Assembly (NCBI GenBank): GCA_028829895.1
Contig: CM054182.1
Location: 1,885,001 to 1,949,000 of the forward strand
DNA length: 64,000 bases
Direction of reading: 5' to 3'
From: Sinotaia quadrata
Taxonomy: Eukaryota > Mollusca > Gastropoda > Architaenioglossa > Viviparidae
The notes beneath the pieces are model-generated. The model had not been told where the DNA came from and ran no database searches. It was given only the letters and a program-made list of their open reading frames with translations. The translations under genes and the position numbers were made by a program. Shown here in pieces: positions 1-12,800 of this stretch. How positions within the stretch are numbered: position 1 is the stretch's first letter; every line of letters begins with the position of its first letter.

Positions 1-749
1 CATTTGTATAGATTGTGACCAAAACCCCCAGTTTGTTTGTAAGAAGAATCTGGCTGCTTTTTGTCTGTATTTGCAAAATTCAGAGTGACTTCAAGCAAGT
101 GCCATTACAACTAGACTCCTGTCCTATCCTGCACAGTACAAGTATAGAAAAATAGAGTAGTTTTATTGCACAAGTATAGAAAAGTGGACAGTATTTTTAC
201 TGCACAATACAAATCTAGAAAAAACAGAGAGAAGTTTTATTGCACAAGTCTAGAAAAGTGGACAGTATTTTTACTGCACAATACAAATCTAGAAAAACAG
301 AGAGAAGTTTCACTGCACAATACAAATCTACAAAATTAGAGAGAAGTTTTACTGCACAATACAAATTGACAAAAATAGAGAGGAGTTTTACTGCAGAGTT
401 TCTACTGTTCATAAATTTCTACAGATTTGGCAAGGGAGATTATTTGTATATCAGCCATCTAAAAATTTAGGCCATCAAGCATGTTTGTGCTGTAGTTTTT
501 GGGCTTCATATGTGACATTTTAGAATATCATGGGCATTTTCATTAATGGCACATATGCAGGATTGGATTGTTGATTGATATATTTTTGTTTGACGTCAGC
601 AGTGTAAGGTCATTGTGAGGGATTATTCAATTCACCTTTAATTCCCATTATATTTTGTCTAAGTCTCAGCGACTGCTTTTTTCATCATTATAATATTTAT
701 TATTGTTAAATATCCATTAAGTATTTATTTTTTAAAATTTAATTTGCAG
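1..749 (+). other. Intron upstream of cadherin exon 1 (no exon seen)
   Basis: No cadherin-like reading with splice sites was found. It contains an imperfect tandem array at about 150-395 and otherwise AT-rich sequence. The preceding exon must lie before the window. Confidence 0.6.
150..395. repeat. Tandem array, about 39-60 base units
   Basis: Five to six imperfect copies of a unit like actgcacaatacaaatctag followed by aaaa(c/t)agagagaagtttt. Short open frames on both strands here are by-products of the repeat. Confidence 0.85.
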
Positions 750-828
750 GGGACATACATTGACTTTGTGAGTGCGCAGGATGCTGATGAAGCAACTCCA
801 AGACCGATCCGTTATGAATTATATGGAG
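750..828 (+). CDS. Cadherin exon 1 of the window
   Basis: Acceptor aatttgcag, donor GTAAAC. It enters in phase 0 and leaves after one base. It encodes the start of an EC repeat ([17 protein letters not shown]) including the DAD calcium motif. The beginning of this EC repeat must be in an exon before the window, since no cadherin-like reading was found in 1-749. Confidence 0.88.
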
Positions 829-3800
829 GTAAACTAATACAAAAATACATGAATATGCTATTGCAGTTTTATAATCCTTTATCTCATTTTTCTTCTTTAC
901 CTAATGTTTTCCTCGATTGCATATCTTAATGTCTTAATATCTTAATATCTTAATATCTTAATATCTTAATATCTTAATGTTCAGCTTGAAAATTAGATTT
1001 GCTGTAATAATTTGATTTTTTTTACTGGTTCATCAAGATAAGAAAGAAAAATAATCATTGGGTAACAAATTCTAATAATATTTTAGTATTTACTTTTAAG
1101 TTTGATATTGATTTATTTTAATTCATAGTATTGTGAAAAGCTACCTTTCTTATTTGACTACTGTAAATTAGACCACTAGAAATCGTCAGAATGGTCTGTC
1201 CCCAATTTTATTTTCCCCTGTCTTCACTAATCACTTTCTTTTAAAAGTCTTAAAAGTAGAGAAATATGCCAGGTTTTTTTTTGTGTGTGTTTTTTTGTAT
1301 CATAGAATAATTTCAGTGCACTATTTCAAATGTTTATATTTCCTTTAATTCTTTTATACTCTCTGTACTTTGTTTTCTTCCGGTTAAGTATAATAAGAAT
1401 GTATGCAAAGTACATTTTCTGTTAAAGAATAAGCAGTGTACCTGTACCTAAATAATGCACAACATTGTGAAATAATCTATATTTGGTTGTTGGTTTGAAA
1501 TTAATATTCAATTGATATAATAATATTAACTGAATTCACAGATAGACTGGAGTATTTTTTTTATTAGCATACATTTATTTTTTGTTTTTGTTGGGAGGTC
1601 CAATAAAAGAGTTGATATTATTTAGCACACACACACACACATATATATATGGAGAGACAAACAGATAGATAGAAAGAATTCTCTACAACCTAATATCAGT
1701 GGTTTTATTTGATAAAAGGAGGGAGGTTATCCACCAGTATTTGTTGTGATGAGTTGGACCCTAATGACTAATAGTAATCAGAACACACAGATCAGTTTAA
1801 TTCTAGCAATTTATCCATTTCTTAGTCAAGTGCAAACACACACATGCATATATAGAGAAAGAGATGGAATACCATGAACACAGCTTATTGTAATTTTGAT
1901 TTTTTCTTTCATCAGATTTTATTCTTGTAACATGGCGATAAGCAAAAATCATAAAAATAGCTTCTCCATTGTAATAAATTTTTTTAAAAGATCGTGTGTG
2001 TGTGTGTGTGCGTGCATGCGTGCGCACAGGGACTCTTAGAATCTCTAAATTAAAACTGAGTTTGAATTTGATTTTTTATTTACATTTAAAATTACCATAC
2101 AATTAAATATTCTTGTACATTAACAGGAAGTGGAAAATAATGCAACTTCCTGTTTGAGGTTGAATGAGTCAAGAAGACAACTTATTTGCTCTATAATTTA
2201 TAAATTTTGTTTTGTGTTCTAAAAGATTATTGAATAAAAATGCAAATCCTGTTTATAATTGAAAATTACTATTTAGGTGGACAGACAGACTGACATATAA
2301 TACAATTAAGAATTTATTTTTTATACTTTAAATTGTTTATCTTATATTTTTATTTAATTTAAATATTTTGAGGGAAATAATGTCAGTAGCATGATCTCCA
2401 TTTGCCAAATGATTCTTCTGATTAATATGTTAATAAGTTAAAGTTTCTTTATTTTGCATAGTAACTAAATTGTTTCAGATGAAGAAGCTTTGCGATATTT
2501 CAGCCTGGATAGCGTTTCTGGCAGCATAACAAATGCAGTAGTGTTGGACTATGAAGATCCTGATCGTGAACCTGGCAAAGAATTTACTCTCCAGATTCGG
2601 GTTAATAATTTGTAGCTTTTATGTATAGGTGTTTGCTGTTTTTTAATCTTTCTTTATTTTGAAATTAAATAATTAATATGTTCTTAAGTGCATCCTTGAC
2701 ATACATTTTTGTGTATACAAAAACCTAGTATTGCTAGATTCTTAACAGTTCTCATGCCTTGATCTATATACCAATCTGTAGTTCTCATCTTCCCAGTACC
2801 AAGAAAAAGAAAAGATTGGATCACTAAAGATGCTGATACACACCTAATGCTGTGAGGTAGACTCTGGTTAAGTCAGAGGGTTTCTGCATTGATTTACTTT
2901 AAATTTGCTATGTTGGCTTCACTGTTTATTTTGTGTGCAAGTAAAAGATCTATTTGATTGTGAAATTCTTTCAACACCGACCAGCCAGTTATAGTATTGC
3001 TATTAACAGAGTTGACCTGGTAGCTTTGCTTTTTATGAACACCAGATAAGAACAGCATGCGATGATAAGAGCGTAGGTATACCAGGGGCAAAAAATCCAT
3101 TGCAGACTTTTAGTACAACACAATATGAAACGAGTGCTTTCCATAGTGGAGTGTGTAAGAATGGATAACCATGTACAGAAAATGGTTACACAATTGTCAC
3201 TGATGAACAGCAATCCAGACATCCATTCATATTTAACGAATGACTGTTGATGAAGTGGCACATCTTCTCCACATCAATAATAGTTCTGCTCAGGAAATGT
3301 TCTTCCACTGACTTGGGTCTCATAAAGTTAGTTTAAGATGTACCACAACAACTGACAGAAGAACAAACAGTGTACAAATTTGACAGTCTTTGAAGTCTAT
3401 TGAATTGCTGTTCTGGCAAAGCTAATGCCTTTTTTTTTTGGTAAACATTTTCACATGAAATGAGTTGTGGTTTCACCATTACACTTCAACCAAACTTTGA
3501 GGTGTTGAAACTTCCTCCATATAGTTATAATCTGTCCCCCTCTGATTATCACCTGTTGAGTAAAAAGATGTTTTGAATGGCTGCCATTTTGCCAGTGACT
3601 AAAGTGAAAGAAGTATATGCGTGTCTGGTCACCCTTTTTTTTTTGAGGGCATACACATTTATGTGGACCAGTGGACTAAGCTAAGTTTGTTGGAAAGGAG
3701 GGAGGCTATTAGGAAAAGAATTCTTATTGTACCTACTCTTTGTAATTGTATTATTTGATAAAAATTTAATTGTGCACACTTTCTGACTCATCTATGTATT

Positions 3801-6800
3801 TGTTGAAGCAAGCAAGTCCTATTTGCATTTAATATTGCAACATGTTGTAAAAATTCATTATTCTGAAAGATGGGTGTGGGGGGTTGTTAAATCCTGTATG
3901 CATCATCTACAGCATTTATTTCTTGATATTTTGTATTTTCATTATTCTTGTAATTATTTTTGTTATTTGTTTTTGTAATCAGGCCAGGGAACTTATAAGT
4001 TCAAACCCCAAAGTATTGGGTAATGATTCTATGACAACAGCCACAGCTCTGGTTACTGTTCGATTGATAGACATTAACGACAATTGTCCAACGTTTGATA
4101 AAGCAGATTACAATGTGAGTGTTCGTGAAGACATAGCACAAGGTACTAACATCCCACTGCAGATGACAGTCACAGACAAAGATTCGGTGAGTAAAAGTAA
4201 ATTATAGATTTGCATATAACGTATATTGGCTGTGTTATAGCACTATAACAGAAAAGAAAATGATTGATTGATTTAGAATTTCAACCTGTTCTTGACTCTA
4301 CCTATTATACATACAAATAGAGAATTATTTGGAATGGAAAAATATCTTGTCATAATTACAGAGAGTGAAGGTGTGAAGAGTTTTAGTGCAGGTCAGTGCA
4401 TTTAGAGGTGGAGTGATGTGCAGTTTATCATGGAGTGGCACACAACCAAAGCAAGTCATTAGAAACATAAACATTTGCTACATGCATCTCAAATTCTTTT
4501 AAAAGTCCACCACAAAATTAGAGCAATTTTAACCAACTTGGCATTTTCTAGGAATGATGCCTTCAAGAGACCTTGGTAGTTCAGTTTTATCCAACTTGGC
4601 ATTTTCTTGGAATGAGACCTTCATAGAAATTATAGCAATGCAGTTTCATCCAACTTGGCATTTTCTAGAAATGAAGTCTTAAGGAGACTAGCAGTAGCAG
4701 AATGAAAGACATTTCTTTTTCTATGAGCTAGTTAATTTGGCCTCTGTCCCATCCGTGGATGCAAAATCAACTGTCAATCACCACTATCTGTTTTCCTGTT
4801 GGCCATTAAATTTTAAACGTTTCAGTTTGACTTTCCGTGTATCATCCCCTTACATCATATGTGTACTAGTCATAAGAACCGCATCCACTGTAGGAGTCGG
4901 GGGGTTCTGAGCTAGTTATTGATTATTAATTATATGTTTACCCTAGACCTAGATGGCTTGTGACGTGTCATCTTTGTTGTGCATCCATGCGTCTGTTTTA
5001 TTTGTGTGGTGTGTCGGTGAAGTAGGGTCAATTTCCAGAAGCGAGTAAGGGAATAATTACCCAAAATTTAATTTTTCTCTGCTTTCTTCTTCATAAGATT
5101 AAGTAAATCCTCTAAGGATCAGTAATAAAGTCAGATGCTATAGATGGATAATCCTGATAACATTGTGGACATCTTGTACTTTCTGGTATATAAAACTTAT
5201 TTTTGATTTTAAAAAAAATTTTGTTGAGATTTTTTTAAATTTCAATTTTAATGCCAATTTTAAATTTGAATAAAATAAGGCCTAGAACCAAATTTCTGAT
5301 AATATTTTTCAAATTTCCGAATACTATATTTTAATTTTATTTGTCCTTTATATTTTTTTCAGGGCTATCTCAGTACATTTGACCTAAGTTTAGTTTACCC
5401 TAATACTTATTACTAATACTACATATGTTTTTATTTACCTTTTTCAGGGTTCACTCAGTACATTTGACCTAAGTTTAGTTTACCCTAGTACTACATTTGC
5501 AGTGACACCATCTTCAGGCCGGTCCCCTGCCAGTGTCACTATTAATGTCATCAGCGCAGCTGGAATTGACTATGAAACTGGAACACTTACCTACAACCTC
5601 CAGGTTATTCTTAAACTTTTTCAAAATGTTATATAAAGTACTTTCACGTAATTAAATTTACTTTGTTGTGGTCCTTTGATCTCATCGATAAATTGTTCAA
5701 TTTTGATAATAATACCAATCTTGAGTTTTAAGTTCTAAATAATTTTTTACATTTAAGTAATTCTCTTTGAATTTTAAAAACCCATAATTTAATTTTCTTT
5801 TAAAAAAAAATATAATCACATAAAAAAATTGTTTTAAAACTTTCATTAAAATAATGTACAAAAATAAAAATAGTACTTACAGTAAGCTCTCATTGACTGA
5901 TATTTGTGGAAAACAGATGGTATAGATCAGGGGTGCACAAACTTTTTAGGCCAGAGGGCCACATTTCCAATTGATAGTGCATGGAGGGCCGCAAGTCAGA
6001 TTGCACATGGATGACAACAGAAATAATGAAATACATTCGTTTTTGCCTTATTAACCTAGATTTAGTCTTTATTAGTGAGAAGGGTGAGCCTGAATGTTGT
6101 TAACAACTTTATCAATATTTGGTTCGAGTTTTGTAGTCGCCAGCCTCAAAATCGAACAGAGATTGTTGTCGTCAAATTCGATCTCAGCTTGTTCTTGTTC
6201 ATGTTCATTACTGAAAATGTTTGTTCACACAAGTATGTGCTGCCGAATTCTGACAACAACTTGCAAGCCAAGTCCTTGACATTTCTGTTTGTGCTCGAGC
6301 TGAGACTTCCATAAAATGTTAAAATGTTGTTCTGCTGAAATGATGACTTCAGTTCAGGTGAACATTGAAGATCAATGACCGTCAGTAAAAGGCCCTGATG
6401 ATTTGGCAACAATATGTGCTACTTTGCAACTTGCACGAGCAAAATACTTGTTTTCTTCAGACTTTTTGTGAAGAAATGTTGCTGTGCTGACAGACCTTTT
6501 AAAAGTTGCTCAATTTTGTTGTTTCTCCAGTGCCTTTTAAGTCATCAAAAGTCGCAGCTGCTTTGTTTTGTAATGCCGCTTGCAGTTGAAGTCCTTCATT
6601 ACAGTAACAGACTCACAACAAATTAAGCACATAGCTGCTCCATTAAAATGCCGCATAAAGTATTTAGCCTCCACTCTTCTTTAAACTGATGATTTTCGTC
6701 TTCAATTTTAGGCTTCTTATGCGCAGGTTTCTGACATATTAACAAAGGACAGTAGTTTAAAAACAACTTCACTCCGAAACAGTGTAATTCATTCATTCCA

Positions 6801-9800
6801 ACCAGACATCCACAGCCACATATTTACACACACTGACTGCACCATCCTTCCCCCCCCCCCCCAGTGTCACCTCACCCCATCCCCAGACTGAACTTTAGCT
6901 GGCTGCCTGCCGACTTGGGTTTAGATATAGACCTCTTTCTAATGCTATTTGATGTCGCCATACATCAAAGATGTGCAGATACTACTATTTCAACAGTACA
7001 CCTTTGATCAGCTGAACTGAACAATGTGCCCAATACACAGCCTCTCACCTCAATACCGCATCCAGCGTTTGTTTTCAACACAGCACAAGATGCATGCACG
7101 GGAAAGCAAACCACTGTTCTACTCCCTTGTTCAGATTAATGTTAAAAGCTCCTTGCCTGTTACAAATAATGGTAACATCCTAAAGTCTTCTGGGGGCCGC
7201 ACAGGACCCTGTCGGGGGCCGCATGCGGCCCGCGGGCCGCGGTTTGTGCACCCCTGGTATAGATAATTGAATATTTGCTGCAGAAGTACTCTTAGGAAAA
7301 CCTAACATAGTACAATGTGTTTTTTCAAATTAAACTAAATGATGCCTAATAGGCAGTCAGCTATCACAAGCAGATGAGAGTGGCTAGCTGCTTGTCAAAC
7401 CTATTTTCTTTTTTTTTCTTTTCTTTTGCTTCATTGCTATAGTCATTATGATTTAATATCATAATTTAATATTTTTTCTGTTAAAAATCAATGAATAGTA
7501 TTTATGTCATACATTCATCTTAAGGAATTCTTTTTAATTTCTGATTTATGCAGTCTACTTTTGCAAATGTAGGATTAGTACAATCCACAGCAGTCCTGGA
7601 AGTTAATAACACAAACCGACTCTAAAATAATACAATTTTAGAAACTTGTACCTTTTTATTCCTTAATATTTAGGTAGGAAATGATGCTTTATTTTCGTGT
7701 TTGATTTATGTAGTCGAGTGCCTTATAATTATGTCAAACTATTGAAAGAGACTGTTTCAAAATGGATTCATTATCTTAAAACCTTCCTGTTATATCTATA
7801 AATAAGTCATTAAAAATAAAAATAAAATAAAAATATTCTGAAATATTGCTTGGTTGGTTGCTTTTGTTTGTTTGCAGGTTATGGCTAAAGAAAATTATGC
7901 ATTGATTCAAAACCCTTGCAATGGTACTGCAATGGTTCACATACAAATAGAGGATGTGAATGACAACCCGCCTCAGTTTAAAAGAGATCAGTATAGAGCA
8001 AATGTCAGCGAAGATGCTCTTGGAGGCACAATAGTTATCACTGTAACTGTGAGTAGAAACATCCTCCATATCTGATTTTGTTTCATGCAGATATATTTTT
8101 TATTATTCTTAGGTTTGATTGTAGCTTAGTGAAAACATTTAACATCACTAAGTCTAATTGTTGTTTCAAGAAAGTATATTTATTATTCCCAAGACTAACT
8201 GTTTCTTCAGACGGTTGTGAAAAGAAATATTGTCTTACTGTCTCTGGTCAAGTATGAATTGATTGCCCCCCGCTCCCCCCAACCATTGACACAACCTGCA
8301 TAGTGGTGTGCTGGCAGAGGTAGCAAAGAAGTTTCTTGTCACACTATGTTCACATGTAAGCAATCACAGTCCAACCAAAAAGGACGTCTTCTGTTTTATT
8401 TCTAGAGGGGCTATACGGTCCCAGCAGAAGGAAAAGTATTGGGGAAATAAATGACTGTTGATGCAAATCGGGATGGAGAGGGGTAGGGGCATGGTAGTAA
8501 ACAATTATATCTGGGTGGGATCCAGTCTTATACCAAACATCCATGATTGAGTGTCAAAGATTTAGGTGGGGCTGCTTATTGTTCCATGTAGCAGCATGGA
8601 AAGTGATATGAATGGAATTTTCTGATTATCTGTTCAGGTTTTCTTACTTCCTTTGTTAACTCCCGTCCCCTATTGGGAACTTGTACCCAATAATTTGATG
8701 TTTATTGTCTGCTCACCTCACTGACCATACCTTTGACAATTCTTTCTTTTCATTAAATTTTAGTGGGGGAAAAGTTTAGTTTGATCAGGAAAAACTAGGG
8801 TAGGCTTGGGGTAATCATAAACCAATATTTGTTTTGCAATAACTCGATCATACCACTGATGAGCAGTATATTGTAGTGATTTTTAAACAAATAAATTTAT
8901 TCATCAGAATATGTATTTGCATTTGTAATTGCAGGCTAGTGACATAGAAACAGGAATCTTTGGTAAAGCTGGCATTCGCTACAACTTAATTGGAAGTGGA
9001 CAAAATTTGTACGTATTTATTTAATAATTGATTGTTTAACTTTTGTGAATTTTTCTACAGCTGTTTATTGTGTTATTTTTTATCTGTTGAGGTGATAATG
9101 GAATTAATTAAAATCATTTCAGTTGCAATTACACTAAAATTTCTGAAATTATAATTTTATTAATTGATTCTACATATTATAATGACTAGATTTTATTTTC
9201 AAATTTTTTTTGTTTGTTTGTTTTAAAATTGGACTACCCCATGTCCTCTTATACCCTTACACAACTAGATGTCTTGAAATCCACAGAAGTTATCTTACTC
9301 CTTAGCATACCAATGATCTCCTGGCATTCCATGAAAACTGTAAGAGGGGTGGAGAACCATTGGAAGTCAAGATCTTCCTAAAGAGTAAACTCTAACCCTC
9401 AGCCAACAGTTGACAATGGTGCTGGCCTTGTATATCCATTGTAATAGAACTGTTTATCAGAAGAACCTTGTAGATCTTCATTGTTGGGGTCTTTATCCAG
9501 AATTGAGCAGAAAAAATACTGGTAGAACTTGTCTGTCAGAGTTTTATCCAGAACTAATCAAACGAAACTTGTAGAACTTCACTGGCAGGATCTGAACTGG
9601 AACTAATCATAAGAACCTTACAAATTTGCACTGATATCAGGGTCTGGAACTAATTGGGAGAACCTTGCAGGATTGCACTGATATTAGGGTTTTTATTCTG
9701 AAACAAACCATTGTGGAAACCCCAAAAATGATCTATGGTAAAGTACCGCATGTTGTCAGATGAGTGAAAGAAGGGGTTGTTTATTTGATACCACAAACAT

Positions 9801-12800
9801 TTGCACACATTCTTAGTGATGGCAAATTTAGGAGCCATTTCCTCAGCACCTGAGAGAGACATATCATTAATGCTTTTGGCATCATCTGTTTAGATGTGAA
9901 CAATTGTAATACAGACTAGCCCATATGATCCTTGAACTTTAACTTTCTCTCTTTGGAGACAGCGTCAAAGGGTTTTGTATACACTAAATTTTACAGACCA
10001 CTTTGCTCTAATAGCTTCTTTCAAAAATCAATTATCAAAAGTAAAATAAGAAAAGAAGTGGGTTGCAAATACTAGTTAAAATTTGATGAATATTTACAAG
10101 GATTTGTTTAATTACTTTTTCTGAGCTCATAAATATTATGGTCAGTTAGCTTACTTTTTATTAGCACATAAATAATGGTCAGTTAGCTTACTTTTTATTA
10201 GCACATAAATAATGGTCAGTTAGCTTACTTTTTATTAGCACATAAATAATGGTCAGTTAGCTTACTTTTTATTAGCACATAAATAATGGTCAATTTCATT
10301 ACTCGAATTCTTGCAACATTTGATTTCTTCTTAAGTATAAAAACTCTGAGGATCAGACTGAACTGCATATTTTTTGTACTGCATAGCAAATAGTATGTTG
10401 TGTTCATTGGTTGAATTTCCATAACTATGTTAAATGTTATTCACTCAGTTCAGTTTAAGTGAATACTTTTATTTTTGCCCCTGAGCTTCTGCCAGCTGTC
10501 TTTTATAGTCTTCTATCCTTGAATAATCATGCTGCCAGCTGTCTTTTACTTCTGCCAGCTGTCTTTTATAGTCTTCTATCCTTGAATAATCATGCTGCCA
10601 GTTGTCTTTTAATATCTTCTATCCTTGAATAATCATGCTGCCAGCTGTCTTTTACTTCTGCCAGCTGTCTTTTATAGTCTTTTTTCTTTGAATAATCATG
10701 CTAGCCAGATTCATTACACCCTGGACTACCTCATGAGCAGGGTTAGTAGATCAGAATGGTGAGCAAATTTTCTGGAAATCTTCTAAATGCATTGGAATGA
10801 TCTGACTTCAAGTGACATAATTTGTTCTTTTAGACACACATATCCAACAGACAGAACATTCTTTAGCAAACTTTTGCAACAGAATCACAAAATTTTAAAA
10901 TTTTAACTCTGAACAATTTTTTTTTAATTTAATGTTTGTTAGCACTTCTGTTTAAGGTTTGAGGTTTTTTCTTTTGTAGTGATTAGTGTGATTTATATAT
11001 TTACAGTTTCATAATAATAATAATAATAATAATAATAATATATTTTTATTAGAAATAAGACTAAAACCTTTAATGCAAGACCTAATCATGCTGTTATATG
11101 AACCTGTAACCTTGCCAATTATGAGTGTGGAGTTGGCAGTTTAACACTGATATATGTATGCACATGGACATACACAGAAATATGCACATGCATACACTCA
11201 TACAAGCATACTTTCACCACTTAAACACATGTGCAGTCGTATATACACATACATCATACTCACATAGACAGATATACAAACACATATATACAGTGCAATT
11301 TGACCAACATCCATCACCTAAAATGCATTGACAAATTCAACAAAAGTTCACTACAGTAATTATATTTCTTTTATTTGAAAAATTAACATTTTACAAACAT
11401 GCACATACGCACACACTATAAAGTCAAATAGCATAATTATTATTATTTTAAAAATATATTCTACACTACAATTAAAAAAAAAAAAAAACTAAACAGTTTT
11501 TGTTATGGTAACTGGTAATTTAATAAAACTATATTTAGCGCTAAACTGACTTATAGATTTTTAAAGTGATACCAAAGACTGCTTTAAAGTGCTTGATGGT
11601 CAGAGTATATAAATACTTAATTGTCTCACTTGTACAATCTGTTTGTACTTCAGGTTTCAAATTGATGAACTCACTGGGGTTGTGAGCGTTGCAACTTGTA
11701 GTGGCACGCGTGGTCTAGCTCCTTGCCTTGACTATGAGCAGAAACAGCGCTATGATCTGGCTGTGACAGCTGAAGACAATGCTAAAAATCCAGGATTCCT
11801 GTCACGCACTGTGCCACTGATCATTGATGTTCTTAATGTAAATGACAATTCCCCACGCTTTATTGAGTCCTATTTTCGTTACATCCAGGAGGGCCAAATC
11901 CTGACCACAGATCCTTTAAAGATACAGGTGAGAATGATGTATGCCAGCTCTTGCTACTTCAAGAAATACTCTTTTGACAGTGTTTATACTTCAAGTAATA
12001 CTCTTTTGACAGTGTTTATAATGGTAATGAAATAAATGTCAAGAAGAGTTATAAGTGTGAAGAAACCAAGAATTAATAGAAAGGCTAATAATGAAAGGCA
12101 AATATTCACTTGGTTAACACTGATACTTAATGCAGTGGTTTTGTCTTTACAATTATTACTAGTCAGAGCAAATCAAAATAGTATTTAAAATATAGTGTAG
12201 AAGTTTTATTCAGCATAGCATACATTGTTTATAAGTTATGATAATGGATACTTGGTTAATGCTAATAAAAAATGCATTATGAAAAATAAATATAACCTAC
12301 AGCTTCACTCAAATATTTGTACTGTCTATTAATATTTCTTATGTTAATATGGCAAGTTATCTTTGGGTTTCTTTTGAACAGAAATAAATAAGGTCCCTAG
12401 TGTGTAGATTGTACAATTACAAGTTAAATAGTTCAGTCCTGATACAAGATTCCCACACATGACATTTTGCTGGAAGATGGGTAAGATGTTAATTCTCCAC
12501 TACCCTGGGCCACCCATAACCTACCCATAACCTTAGGCCAATCCCCAAAACACACCTTCTGGCTGGCCACACATGTTAGAAAGATAAATGATAGATAATG
12601 TAGAATAGAAGAGTGATAGTTCTAGAAGATAACTTGACCTGAACCACCTGACACATACAGCCAAAATAGTAAGTACATACAGGTGACAGAATACAACATA
12701 TAACATGTAAGAGAGTCTGCTAACATGAGTGGTCTAAGTATCAACAGTAAATGTATTCAACAAGAAATAGCATAAGACAGCATGGTTACCTATAGTAAAT

